Notes under the pieces: generated by a model | What the model saw: only the letters and a program-made list of their open reading frames with translations | The model's database searches: none | Told to the model about the DNA's origin: nothing | Translations under genes and position numbers: made by a program | Source: Acinetobacter sp. CS-2 | GTDB lineage: Bacteria; Pseudomonadota; Gammaproteobacteria; Pseudomonadales; Moraxellaceae | Direction of reading: 5' to 3' | NCBI RefSeq assembly: GCF_016599715.1 | Contig: NZ_CP067019.1 | Span: 2,604,001 to 2,668,000, forward strand | DNA length: 64,000 bases | In this document: positions 45,363-54,025 of the stretch, piece after piece | Numbering within the stretch: the stretch's first letter is position 1 | How the letters are laid out: each line of letters begins with the position of its first letter

Positions 45363-46156
45363 CCTAATTTCATTCGCAATTTCACCGCAAACAATGAATC
45401 CTTACCGCTGATTTTAATTCGCTGCAACTGCATAAAATCGGGCTGCTCTAAATCTATACCTTCTTTTGTGGTCACTGCATTGTGATAGCCTGCCTTTCGG
45501 ACTAGCGCCACATCACGTGTAGAATAAATTCCAAAGGGATAAGCAAAGCTCGTCACTTCCTGCTGGATTAAGTTTTCCAATACCTGCTTGGATTGGGTTA
45601 ATTCTACCAAACACTCTTCATCACTTAGTTTCGCCAAATTGGCATGGGTCATGGTATGTGAACCAATTTCGACCACGCCTGAATCTGCTAACAACTTTAC
45701 TTGCTCATCATTCAACTTAGGCTCACGCGCCAGTTCACCACTATTATGATGCGCTTTTTTATAGGTTGACCAATCTCGATCATGTCGGTCTACCACTACA
45801 TAAATGGTCGCTTTAGCCTGATACTTTTCTAATATTGGATAAGCATTTTCCAGATTATCCAGATAACCATCATCAAAGGTAATTGCCACGGTTTTTTCAG
45901 GGTGTCTACCCCAATTTTGTTGTAATTCCTGCATAGTCACAAAATGAAAGCCTTCTGCTTTCATCCATGCTACCTGCTTTTCGAATTCCGCCGGTTTTAC
46001 TCGTAATTTATTAAACTTGGCACCATCAATATGGTCCCTGACCATGTGATACATTAAAACCCGAGGGCGTTTCCAGTCTACCGCTGGTTTCCACCATGCA
46101 TATTGATAACTAAACGCCATGAATAAGACCAACAGGAGAATAAAAATATAAATCAC
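45350..46156 (-). CDS. pda1: Polysaccharide deacetylase (NodB domain), outer-core locus
   Basis: The 268-residue protein has an N-terminal membrane segment, then a carbohydrate esterase 4 domain: VLMYHMV, AITFDDGYLDN with the two catalytic aspartates, IGSHTMTHANL with metal-binding histidines, and FAYPFGIY. It would remove N-acetyl groups from a core sugar on the periplasmic side. A deacetylase called pda1 sits at this place in published A. baumannii outer-core loci; the symbol is based on position and family. Confidence 0.85.
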   Translation of the reverse strand: MIYIFILLLVLFMAFSYQYAWWKPAVDWKRPRVLMYHMVRDHIDGAKFNKLRVKPAEFEKQVAWMKAEGFHFVTMQELQQNWGRHPEKTVAITFDDGYLDNLENAYPILEKYQAKATIYVVVDRHDRDWSTYKKAHHNSGELAREPKLNDEQVKLLADSGVVEIGSHTMTHANLAKLSDEECLVELTQSKQVLENLIQQEVTSFAYPFGIYSTRDVALVRKAGYHNAVTTKEGIDLEQPDFMQLQRIKISGKDSLFAVKLRMKLGKRA

Positions 46157-46169
46157 AAGAGCAACCTGA

Positions 46170-47060
46170 TTATTGTGCTAAAAGATATGTTGCCACACGC
46201 TCTGCTTCTTTAAAAGCATGAGGTTCAGGTAATGCTTGAATTGAATTACTATCAGAAACCAAATGAGATTGAATGATGTGATCAATCGATTGGGTAATCC
46301 GATCTTCTTTTAATCGATCAATCCCAATCACTCCCACCTTACAACCGGCTGTTAAAGCCTCGAAAATCATGGAAACACTATCTTCCGTGACCCAAACTGC
46401 GGCTGCCTGCTGCATTTCCTCAAAGATCCAGCCTTGCGGCGTATCCTCAACCGGAAAAATCTGTAACTGGCGGGCATAGACCTGTACAGATAAATGTTGA
46501 AGAAATTCTTTGGGCGTACGACGTGAAGTAGTCAGAATAATTTTACCGTCACGATGATTTTCTACGATCTGCTGAATTGCTGACAAAACTTTTGCTTCAT
46601 TCCATTGATGGCGTTTGGAAGAACCACCTAAAGCTATCAAGATCTGACTGGCTTGATGGCGCTGCTCATTGACAATCGGGTTTAAAGCCCCTTGGGTAGT
46701 GATAACATGTTTTGATTCAGGCACACCATCATGTTCAGGAATGATGGCATAATCAAACCAACTGAAAGGAAAATTCGGCTTCATTAAAATAACCGTTTTT
46801 GCCTGAGGATATACTTTACCCAGTAGCAGAACCCGTGACTGGGTATGGCTGCCCACTCCCAAAATATAATCCGGCTGCTTTTCAAACAGTGCCAATTGAT
46901 GACTCAACATGCCTTTTAAAAGCGTGAAAATTGGCAATTGCTGAATGGCGATTTCCTGAAAAGTTACTTCGCTATTGCTTATACGCTGCATGGCTTTATA
47001 CAAACCGACTGCTTGCGAACGGTGTCCAGCTTTAGCATCACTAACGTAGACAATATGCAT
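46170..47060 (-). CDS. ELM1-family putative glycosyltransferase, first outer-core gene
   Basis: The 296-residue protein starts MHIVYVSDAKAGHRSQAVGL and contains DYILGVGSHTQSRVLLLG, ILIALGGSSKRH, TTSRRTPKEF and WVTEDSVSMIFEALTAG, the ELM1-family blocks. It lies 13 bp upstream of pda1 and probably shares its transcript. A TnpB-type element ends 30 bp before the start codon; AAGGAAAC is retained as ribosome-binding site, but the native promoter on the ilvE side has been pushed 1.2 kb away. Confidence 0.8.
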   Translation of the reverse strand: MHIVYVSDAKAGHRSQAVGLYKAMQRISNSEVTFQEIAIQQLPIFTLLKGMLSHQLALFEKQPDYILGVGSHTQSRVLLLGKVYPQAKTVILMKPNFPFSWFDYAIIPEHDGVPESKHVITTQGALNPIVNEQRHQASQILIALGGSSKRHQWNEAKVLSAIQQIVENHRDGKIILTTSRRTPKEFLQHLSVQVYARQLQIFPVEDTPQGWIFEEMQQAAAVWVTEDSVSMIFEALTAGCKVGVIGIDRLKEDRITQSIDHIIQSHLVSDSNSIQALPEPHAFKEAERVATYLLAQ

Positions 47061-47090
47061 GTTTATTGTTTCCTTTTACACCATTAAGCA

Positions 47091-48283
47091 TTGACATCCT
47101 CACCCACCTAAAAGGAGGGTGATTCCTACTGCTAGACGCTTATGCCCAAGCGCAAGTATGTTCTTAGCGGAATTTAAATCACGATGATTTATACTTCCGC
47201 ACTCACATTCCCATACTCTTATTCGCAAATCTGTTCTACCTTGTGGACTGCTAGAGGTGATCTCACCACAGCACGAACAAATTTGGGTTGTGAACCTCTC
47301 ACTAACTTCCTCAAACAATACCCCTGCGTTCTCGCATTTATACTTGAGTATTGTTTTGAGTGCTGAAAATCCTGTGTCCAAAACAGATTTCGCCATCTTG
47401 GTTTTCACCAGCTTTTTCGCACTTAAGTCACCTACAACAATCAGTGCATTTTCTTTCACAAGCAGAGTGCTTGCCTTATGCAAATGATCTTTACGACAGT
47501 TTGCAATCTTGGCATGTAATGCACGAACACGTTTTTTATTCCTTGCTCGTTGAGCTATACCTAATTTCTTTTCATATTTTTGATAGAATTTAGGATTTGA
47601 AATCACAGTACCATCTGAGCAGGTGGCTATATCTTTTAAGCCCAAATCAATGCCAATTGCTTTGGTGGCTGTAGGTTTCTCAGCTTTAGTGCTATCCACA
47701 ACAAGACACACATACCACCGCCCACGACTATCCTCAACAAATGAGCCTGTTCTAACGCTGTATTTGCGTATACCGTAGCTATCCCACAGTTTGAATTGAT
47801 GCTTGCCATATTGCACATATCCATCAGCATATTTAATCGCTACTTTTTTAAAGGGTATCCAACCAAGTGAACGCCTTGCTGACTTTTTGTTACTCACACG
47901 CCATTTTAATTTTGCTTTTCTAAACTGTTCTCTTTTACCAGCATATTCTTCTCTGATTGCATCCACCGTTTGACTATGCAAACCACACAATTTTGAAGTC
48001 CCTTTTGTGTATTTAGCCATATCAAATGCTGAGAAAAAGTCACCTGTTCTTTTCAGGTGTTTGAAACTTAAATCATTCACATAATTCCAAACAAAGTTAA
48101 CCTCAGATGCTAATTGGTCTAGCACCTTGCAATGTTTGTCTTTTATGCGTAATTTAAGTGTTTTCATGAGCTTATATTAGCTCATGTTAAATTAAAGGTG
48201 TTGAGTTTTAAAAAACTCAACGACATTTCATGTCGTGTCGCATATATTTCTGCCCTGAAGGACAGAGTTTTACGCTCCATTTG
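47091..48283 (-). mobile_element. IS605-type element with tnpB only
   Basis: One tnpB gene is flanked by structured ends. The right end (low coordinates) has an imperfect hairpin TCACCC...GGGTGA (47100-47122) containing the tnpB stop codon, and terminates TGTCAA (complement of 47091-47096), as does the second IS605-type element at 54003-54008. The left end carries three hairpins (about 48199-48265). No tnpA is present and no target duplication is expected. The left boundary is approximate. It lies directly beyond the ilvE terminator. Confidence 0.7.
47100..48167 (-). CDS. TnpB RNA-guided nuclease-like protein with altered RuvC-II motif
   Basis: The 355-residue TnpB has an N-terminal wedge-like domain, RuvC-I aspartate in AIGIDLGLKD, a zinc finger CSCCG...CECG, and RuvC-III aspartate in INHRDLNSAKNIL. 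At the usual RuvC-II place the sequence is LIVVGDLSAKKL, with glycine where most TnpBs (and the second TnpB of this window, IVVEDL) have glutamate. A following FEEVSE could supply a relocated acid. TnpBs cut DNA beside a transposon-adjacent motif using an RNA from the element's right end; here the guide would be the flank starting TGCTTAATGG. Confidence 0.85.
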   Translation of the reverse strand: MKTLKLRIKDKHCKVLDQLASEVNFVWNYVNDLSFKHLKRTGDFFSAFDMAKYTKGTSKLCGLHSQTVDAIREEYAGKREQFRKAKLKWRVSNKKSARRSLGWIPFKKVAIKYADGYVQYGKHQFKLWDSYGIRKYSVRTGSFVEDSRGRWYVCLVVDSTKAEKPTATKAIGIDLGLKDIATCSDGTVISNPKFYQKYEKKLGIAQRARNKKRVRALHAKIANCRKDHLHKASTLLVKENALIVVGDLSAKKLVKTKMAKSVLDTGFSALKTILKYKCENAGVLFEEVSERFTTQICSCCGEITSSSPQGRTDLRIRVWECECGSINHRDLNSAKNILALGHKRLAVGITLLLGG

Positions 48284-48284
48284 A

Positions 48285-48311
48285 TAAAAAAGGCGAAACT
48301 TTCGTTCCGCC
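48285..48311 (-). terminator. ilvE terminator
   Basis: GGCGAAAC (48292-48299) and GTTCCGCC (48304-48311) form an 8-bp stem with one wobble pair and a tetraloop. On the minus strand a run of six Ts follows. Confidence 0.82.
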
Positions 48312-48332
48312 TCCTCATCTTAACCAATCAAC

Positions 48333-49259
48333 TTATTTTACGTAAGTTAACCAGTGTGCATATTTAGGATCTTTACCCTGAACTGCATCAAAGAATGCTT
48401 TCTGGATTTTTGTTGTAATTGGACCACGACAGCCTTCGCCAATGATACGGTCATCATATTCACGGATTGGAGTCACTTCAGCTGCAGTACCAGTGAAGAA
48501 TGCTTCATCACCGATATAGAATTCATCACGGGTAATACGACGTTCAAATACTTCAATGCCCAAGTCTTTGGCAATGGTAATGATAGTTTGACGGGTAATA
48601 CCGTCTAAAGCACCGCCAGCGATATCCGGTGTATGCAATGCACCATCTTTTACCAGGAATACGTTTTCGCCAGAACCTTGGCATACATAACCTTGCGGGT
48701 CCATCAACATTGCTTCATCATAACCCGAATGTGCCACTTCTTGGTGTGCAAGAATAGACAAGGTATAGTTACCGGAAGCCTTTGCCTTACACATGGTCAC
48801 GTTTGGATGGTGATGGGTAAATGATGAAGTTTTAACGCGAATACCTTTCGCCATCGCTTCTTCACCCAGATAAGCACCCCAACCCCATGCTGCCACAGTG
48901 GCATGAATAGTATTATCCGTTGCAGCAATACCGAGTTTTTCCGAACCGATAAAGATAATTGGACGCAAATAGCATGAAGCTAATTTATTTTCACGTACTA
49001 CATCAATTTGAGCCTGCTCAAGTGCTGCATGATCAAATGGAACCTTCATTTGATAGATTTTTGCAGAGTTAAGCAAACGCTTGGTATGATCTTGGAGACG
49101 GAAAATCGCGGTACCATTTGGTGTTTCATAAGCACGGACACCCTCAAAGACACCCATACTGTAGTGTAATGTATGAGTTAGGACGTGGATTTTCGCCTCA
49201 CGCCAGTCAACCATTTGTCCATCTTGCCAGATAAAACCATCACGATCAGCCAAATTCAT
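48333..49259 (-). CDS. ilvE: Branched-chain amino acid aminotransferase
   Basis: The fold-type IV PLP enzyme of 308 residues interconverts valine, leucine and isoleucine with their 2-keto acids. Seen are HYSMGVFEGVRAYE, YLRPIIFIGSEKLG, VTMCKAKASGNYT with the catalytic lysine, DEAMLMDPQGYVCQGSGENVF and GITRQTII. ATG 49259 is chosen because GGAG (49268-49271) is 8 nt upstream; a GTG at 49268 would overlap that site. It follows glnE and marks the second border of the outer-core locus. Confidence 0.97.
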   Translation of the reverse strand: MNLADRDGFIWQDGQMVDWREAKIHVLTHTLHYSMGVFEGVRAYETPNGTAIFRLQDHTKRLLNSAKIYQMKVPFDHAALEQAQIDVVRENKLASCYLRPIIFIGSEKLGIAATDNTIHATVAAWGWGAYLGEEAMAKGIRVKTSSFTHHHPNVTMCKAKASGNYTLSILAHQEVAHSGYDEAMLMDPQGYVCQGSGENVFLVKDGALHTPDIAGGALDGITRQTIITIAKDLGIEVFERRITRDEFYIGDEAFFTGTAAEVTPIREYDDRIIGEGCRGPITTKIQKAFFDAVQGKDPKYAHWLTYVK

Positions 49260-49277
49260 GGCACACACTCCAAATTT

Positions 49278-52037
49278 TTATACACAGTCATTTCTATCCA
49301 ACGCAAAAGTTGCAGTTGGATCAATTAATCTTTGCCATAACTTGCAAACGACCTCTCGGGTATCGTACCAGTCGTCAGCTGCAACTTGCATGGATTGATT
49401 TGCAAGGGCTAAACGGTGGCTCTCGGCTCGTTCACGGAGATAAGCTTGAATCAATGCTGTCGCATCGGCGCTGGATAAGCGATCCGTTTTTGCGGCATCC
49501 TCAAGGATTCGTACGTTGTCGGAGTAATGGGCGAGATCAGGATTCGACCCACTCCATGCTAATACCGCATACTGTGCCATAAATTCGATATCAACGATAC
49601 CACCTGCATCCTGTTTTAAGTGAAAAATCCCATCTTTTTGCTGCTCTTTGGAAGAGCCCAAATGGTCTTTCATTTTTTGACGCATTTTCAGCACTTCTGC
49701 TCGAACATTCGCCTCATCCCGTGGCTGGGTCAAAATGCGGCAGCGTAAATCTTCAAACTTTTCTCGCAGGGAAGCTTCACCGGCAATGGATCGGGCACGA
49801 ACCAGCGCCTGATGCTCCCACACCCAGGCACTTTTTAATTGATATTGTTCAAAGGCTTTGAGGCTGGTCACCAACAGTCCCGCCTCACCCGATGGACGTA
49901 AACGGGTATCAATTTCATAGACCCGCCCATCTAAGGTTTGTGTGGTCATCAGCGACATGAATTTCTGTGCCACGCGTATAGCAAACTCAAAACCGCTAAT
50001 AGGTTTAATACCATCGGTATCACCCTGTTCACTCATATAATGAATAAATACCAGATCCAAATCCGAGCCATAACCCAGTTCAATGCCACCTAGTTTGCCA
50101 TAGCCTGCGACCGCGAATGCCATATGATCGAGTGAACAGCGCTGCCCCTCTACATCTAAAGGATAGCCATGCTTTTTAGCAGTAATTTGATAAGCCAGAT
50201 TTAATGTCGCATTAACGGATACTTCTGCGATATCGGTTAATGCATCGGAGACTTTCATCAATGGACTTTCCGCCAGCACATCACTGGCTGCCACAGCCAA
50301 TACATTAGATTTCTTGAATAAACGCAGCACGCGCATCTGATCTTCAACCTGATCAATCTCAATGCGCAACAGTTGCTGGCGCAGTGAATCTTCCAGATCC
50401 TTGCGTTTCGGCAATTCAAAATCCATTGATAAAAATTCGTCCAGCAGTACCGGATAATGGGTCAGTTCCTCACAAATCCATGGACTCACCGTGGCCATTT
50501 TCACCAGACGCTGCAGCGCACCCTTACTTTCAATCAACATTACCAGATACACGGTACGGCGCAGGACCGATTCGACCAAAGGCATCAAACGTAACAGTGC
50601 CACTTGTGGTTTATCAGACTGCAAAATCGCTTCAATCAGGTGTGGCCAAAACGTCTTTAAACGCTGTACGGCTTTGGCTGGCAATTTTTTCAGCGCATGC
50701 CCATTCCAGAATTCATGCACCAGATTTTTGGCATCTTCATCCAGCACTTCATTCAGCTGTTTCTCTAATTGAGTAAAGCTTTCAATTAACGGATCAGGTT
50801 CTTTTTCTTTAATCAAATGCTCAAACTGGTAGATGACCTTGGCGCGTTTTTGATTCAGTATCTCTAAAAATTGCTCCCAACTGTCAAAACCCAGCGTTTC
50901 AATCATGCGATTTCTTAAATCAGGTTCATTGGGCAAGGACTGGGTCTGCTGGTCATTGAGTGCCTGAATGGCATGTTCAATCCGGCGCAGGAACAGATAG
51001 GCATCTTCCAGTTCAAGTACGGCATTGTGTTCAAGAAGCCCCACTTCACCCAAATGATGCAGGCTGACCAGACACTGGCGATCCTGCAATTCAAGTTTTG
51101 AGCCACCATAAATCAATTGAAACACTTGAACGATGAATTCGACTTCACGAATTCCCCCTGCTCCAAGCTTGATATCATCTTCGATATTACGGCGTTGTAC
51201 TTCGCGTTCAATCATCGCCTTCATTTCACGCATGGCTTCAAAGGCGGTGTAATCGACATATTTACGAAACACAAAAGGACGGGTCATCTCCAATAATTCA
51301 TCACCTTCTGTTCCACCGGTGACTATGCGGGCTTTAATCCAGGCATAGCGCTCCCACTCACGGCCATGCTGGCTTAAATATTTTTCCAGGGCCACATGGC
51401 TAATCGCCAAAGCTGAACCATCCCCCCAGGGACGTAGGCGCATATCGACACGGAACACAAAACCGTCTGCGCTAATATGATCAAGCAGATAAATCAGCTT
51501 TTGCCCCCACAAAATACAAAACTGCTGTACATCAATACATTTGCGACCATTAGTTTCGCCCTGTTCATCAAAAGCAAAAATAAGATCAATATCACTTGAA
51601 AGGTTAAGCTCTTGTGCCCCGAGCTTGCCCATGGCTACCACGATTAAATCCTGCACCTCACCACCGTAGCCGATAGGCTCACCATGCTTGGCCACCAATG
51701 GAGCACGGGCAAAATTTTTAGCCGCGCAAATAGCAGCATCGGCAAAATCGGAAAGCTCGCGTGTCAGGGTTATCACATCCGTCAACCGGTTGGCGTCCTG
51801 CCAAATCCAGCGGAACATCAAGCGCGCACGAAGCACACGAATGGCATGCATCCAAGTGCTTTCATCTGTAATCTGCTCTAGCGTGTCATGAACAATGTTC
51901 TGGATTTGAATGGTGGTTAAAGGAAGGAGAAATTGATCAATTGCATAATCTTGTTCTAATAGAGCACTGTGTTTTCCCAACACCTGTTCTGCATATTGGC
52001 TCGCACGCAATGTGTTGTGCAATTGTTCCGCATTCAT
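49278..52037 (-). CDS. glnE: Bifunctional glutamine synthetase adenylyltransferase/deadenylylase
   Basis: The 919-residue GlnE controls glutamine synthetase by adding or removing AMP in response to PII. Two nucleotidyltransferase domains are visible: an N-terminal one with ELNLSSDIDLIFAFDEQGET and a C-terminal one with GGIELGYGSDLDLVFIHY, each having the G-S-D-x-D metal site, joined by helical regions and ending in an HLKQDAGGIVDIEF block. Length is normal. It is 18 bp upstream of ilvE and probably co-transcribed. Confidence 0.97.
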   Translation of the reverse strand: MNAEQLHNTLRASQYAEQVLGKHSALLEQDYAIDQFLLPLTTIQIQNIVHDTLEQITDESTWMHAIRVLRARLMFRWIWQDANRLTDVITLTRELSDFADAAICAAKNFARAPLVAKHGEPIGYGGEVQDLIVVAMGKLGAQELNLSSDIDLIFAFDEQGETNGRKCIDVQQFCILWGQKLIYLLDHISADGFVFRVDMRLRPWGDGSALAISHVALEKYLSQHGREWERYAWIKARIVTGGTEGDELLEMTRPFVFRKYVDYTAFEAMREMKAMIEREVQRRNIEDDIKLGAGGIREVEFIVQVFQLIYGGSKLELQDRQCLVSLHHLGEVGLLEHNAVLELEDAYLFLRRIEHAIQALNDQQTQSLPNEPDLRNRMIETLGFDSWEQFLEILNQKRAKVIYQFEHLIKEKEPDPLIESFTQLEKQLNEVLDEDAKNLVHEFWNGHALKKLPAKAVQRLKTFWPHLIEAILQSDKPQVALLRLMPLVESVLRRTVYLVMLIESKGALQRLVKMATVSPWICEELTHYPVLLDEFLSMDFELPKRKDLEDSLRQQLLRIEIDQVEDQMRVLRLFKKSNVLAVAASDVLAESPLMKVSDALTDIAEVSVNATLNLAYQITAKKHGYPLDVEGQRCSLDHMAFAVAGYGKLGGIELGYGSDLDLVFIHYMSEQGDTDGIKPISGFEFAIRVAQKFMSLMTTQTLDGRVYEIDTRLRPSGEAGLLVTSLKAFEQYQLKSAWVWEHQALVRARSIAGEASLREKFEDLRCRILTQPRDEANVRAEVLKMRQKMKDHLGSSKEQQKDGIFHLKQDAGGIVDIEFMAQYAVLAWSGSNPDLAHYSDNVRILEDAAKTDRLSSADATALIQAYLRERAESHRLALANQSMQVAADDWYDTREVVCKLWQRLIDPTATFALDRNDCV

Positions 52038-52122
52038 CTTAAAACCTTCAGCCTGATTTTTTTCTAGTTATAGCAGCTGAAAAGAAATAGTGGAAAAGAA
52101 AAATTGATTTTCTATCTTAAAG

Positions 52123-52168
52123 TGAAATTCACCTCCACCCGACAGTCAGGGTAGAGGTGAATTTCACA
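52123..52168. repeat. Left-end hairpin of the IS200/IS605 element
   Basis: GTGAAATTCACCTC (52123-52136) and its exact complement (52155-52168) form a long stem around an 18-nt partly paired loop. It begins 13 nt after the TTGAT motif and ends five bases before the tnpA stop codon, so it may serve both as TnpA binding site and as tnpA terminator. Confidence 0.65.
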
Positions 52169-52172
52169 GATT

Positions 52173-52571
52173 TTAACCTTGTTGGTTTTGAATGTACTTT
52201 TTAATAATATCCAAAGGCGCACCACCACACGACCCTGCAAAGTAAGATCGTGACCATAAAACAGGCTTGGCATAGCTACCACGTAAATCTAAAAATTCAT
52301 TCCTCATTTTTCTGCTTGTTACGGATTTTAAATTATTAACTAATTTACTGAGTTGAACTGTCGGTGGGTACTGAATAAGCATGTGAACATGATCTGCTTC
52401 ACCATTACACTCTTTTAATTCTGCATCAAATTCTTTACATATCTCAGATACACACTCAATAAAATATTTATGGTGTAACTCACCTAAAATTTTCTTCCTG
52501 TACTTTGTAATAAATACCAAGTGTACGTGTAAATTAAAGACTGAATTGCGGTTTTTATATATTTCTGTCAT
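52173..52571 (-). CDS. tnpA: IS200/IS605 Y1 transposase TnpA
   Basis: The 132-residue HUH-type single-strand transposase has FNLHVHLVFITKYRKK at the start, the metal-binding HUH in GEADHVHMLIQYPP, and the nucleophile tyrosine in LDIIKKYIQNQQ at the end. It acts as a dimer, cutting at the base of end hairpins on the lagging-strand template. The gene is complete and divergent from tnpB, with a 59-bp gap between start codons. Confidence 0.93.
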   Translation of the reverse strand: MTEIYKNRNSVFNLHVHLVFITKYRKKILGELHHKYFIECVSEICKEFDAELKECNGEADHVHMLIQYPPTVQLSKLVNNLKSVTSRKMRNEFLDLRGSYAKPVLWSRSYFAGSCGGAPLDIIKKYIQNQQG

Positions 52572-52630
52572 TGATCGGGTGTTTATTTGGTGATAGTGTT
52601 ATACATATATTACTACATGCACACTCATTG

Positions 52631-53935
52631 ATGAAAATCAACAAAGCATACAAATTTAGGCTTGAGCCTAATGCGGAACAGGAGCTTGTTTTAAACAAGT
52701 TGCTTGGCTCTGCACGTTTTGTTTGGAATCAGGTTTTAGCCATTTCATTTGAAATGCTTGCCAAGAATGAACGCATCACCAAGGATAACCTGGTTAAGAA
52801 AATACCCGATCTCAGAAAAAAACCTGAATATGCTTTTTTAGAACACAGCTCAAATGGCGTTTCACTTCAACAAAAAGTTCGTGATCTTGGTGATGCTTGG
52901 GCTAGGTTTTTCAACCAAAAAGAACAAGCCAAATTAAAGCAAAAACCATTTAAAGCCAAAAAACCAAGATTCTTTAAGTTGACCGATGGTACTGAGCTTC
53001 AACTTAGACCACTTATGCCGCGATTCAAAAAGAAATCTGATGGTTATGATTCAATTCGTATTGTTCAATTTGATAGATATTGTTGGGTCAAAGGTAATCA
53101 AGTTAAGTTACCCAATGATATTGGTGTTGTGAAATTCAGAAAATCACAAGATATTCTTGGCACAATCAAAAATGTCACAATCTCAAAGCATGTTGGTAAG
53201 TGGTACATATCTTTTGGTGTTGAAAGCACAGTAGAAGCACCAATCCATCCATCAAAATCAGCGATTGGCATTGATTTAGGCGTTAAAAAGTTACTTACAA
53301 CATCCAATGGTGATGTATTTAAACCAATCAATAGTTTTAAAGCCAATCAAGTCAAGTTGGCTAGACTTCAACGCAAGTTGAGAAAGAAAACCAAATTTAG
53401 TCAAAATTGGAAAAAACTAAACTTAAAGATCAATAAATTACACCATCATATTGCCAATATTCGGCATGACTACTTGCATAAAGTCACGACAACGCTCAGC
53501 AAAAACCACGCAATGATCGTAGTTGAGGACTTAAAAGTAGCCAATATGTCGAAGTCAGCAAAAGGTACAATCGAGAACAAAGGAACGAATGTAAAAGTTA
53601 AGTCAGGCTTGAACAAGTCAATCCTGGATCAAGGTTGGTCGATGCTTGTCGATATGTTGGATTACAAGCAACAATGGCGAGGTGGTTTACTCGTTAAAGT
53701 TGATCCTAGATATACAAGTCAGACTTGTAGCTCATGTGGTCACGTTGCAAAAGAAAACAGGCTCACTCAGGCAAACTTTAATTGTGTCGAGTGTGGCTTT
53801 AGCGAGAATGCGGATATTAATGCTTCTCGTAACATTTTGGCGGTAGGACATACCGTTTTGTCTGTGGAGGGTGGATGCGGTAAAGGTCGCCCTGTGAAGC
53901 AGAAAGCAAGTGAAATCCGTAAGGAAGTCACCTAA
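52631..53935 (+). CDS. tnpB: TnpB RNA-guided endonuclease
   Basis: The 434-residue TnpB has a complete RuvC site: AIGIDLGVKK (D), IVVEDLKVANM (E), and ENADINASRNIL (D). The zinc finger is CSSCGHV and CVECGF. I start it at ATG 52631 because MKINKAYKFRLEPNAEQE is the family start. The nuclease cuts DNA at TTGAT-flanked sites matching the guide, which favours recovery of the donor site after excision. The 3' part of the gene probably overlaps the guide RNA. Confidence 0.93.
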   Translation: MKINKAYKFRLEPNAEQELVLNKLLGSARFVWNQVLAISFEMLAKNERITKDNLVKKIPDLRKKPEYAFLEHSSNGVSLQQKVRDLGDAWARFFNQKEQAKLKQKPFKAKKPRFFKLTDGTELQLRPLMPRFKKKSDGYDSIRIVQFDRYCWVKGNQVKLPNDIGVVKFRKSQDILGTIKNVTISKHVGKWYISFGVESTVEAPIHPSKSAIGIDLGVKKLLTTSNGDVFKPINSFKANQVKLARLQRKLRKKTKFSQNWKKLNLKINKLHHHIANIRHDYLHKVTTTLSKNHAMIVVEDLKVANMSKSAKGTIENKGTNVKVKSGLNKSILDQGWSMLVDMLDYKQQWRGGLLVKVDPRYTSQTCSSCGHVAKENRLTQANFNCVECGFSENADINASRNILAVGHTVLSVEGGCGKGRPVKQKASEIRKEVT

Positions 53936-54025
53936 GAGCTTTTGCTTTTAGAATCCCTGAGAAACGAGTTTCGCAAGGAGCTAGTCGAAAGTGGAGGGAG
54001 TATGTCAAACTTTTACTTTTTCAAT
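53900..54025 (+). ncRNA. Predicted omega RNA (reRNA) 3' end and guide
   Basis: By analogy with ISDra2-type elements, the RNA runs from the end of tnpB through the right end, which contains small hairpins (GAAACGAGTTTC and CTAGTCGAAAGTGGAG-type), to the terminal TCAA. The adjoining flank ACTTTTACTTTTTCAA would be the guide. The 5' limit is not determinable from sequence. Confidence 0.4.

Larger units (their letters stand above)
52110..54008 (+). mobile_element. Complete IS200/IS605-family element, tnpA and tnpB divergent
   Basis: An HUH transposase and a TnpB lie back to back between structured ends. The left end follows TTGAT (52105-52109), the target motif of ISDra2-type elements, and contains a 14-bp hairpin (52123-52168). 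The right end terminates TATGTCAA at 54008, matching the end of the other IS605-type element here. There is no target duplication, as expected for single-strand peel-and-paste transposition. The insertion is at the 3' end of a histidine kinase gene. Confidence 0.8.

Noticed and set aside
50384..50776. Plus-strand 130-codon frame
   Set aside because: It is antisense to glnE, which has full conserved domains across this interval.
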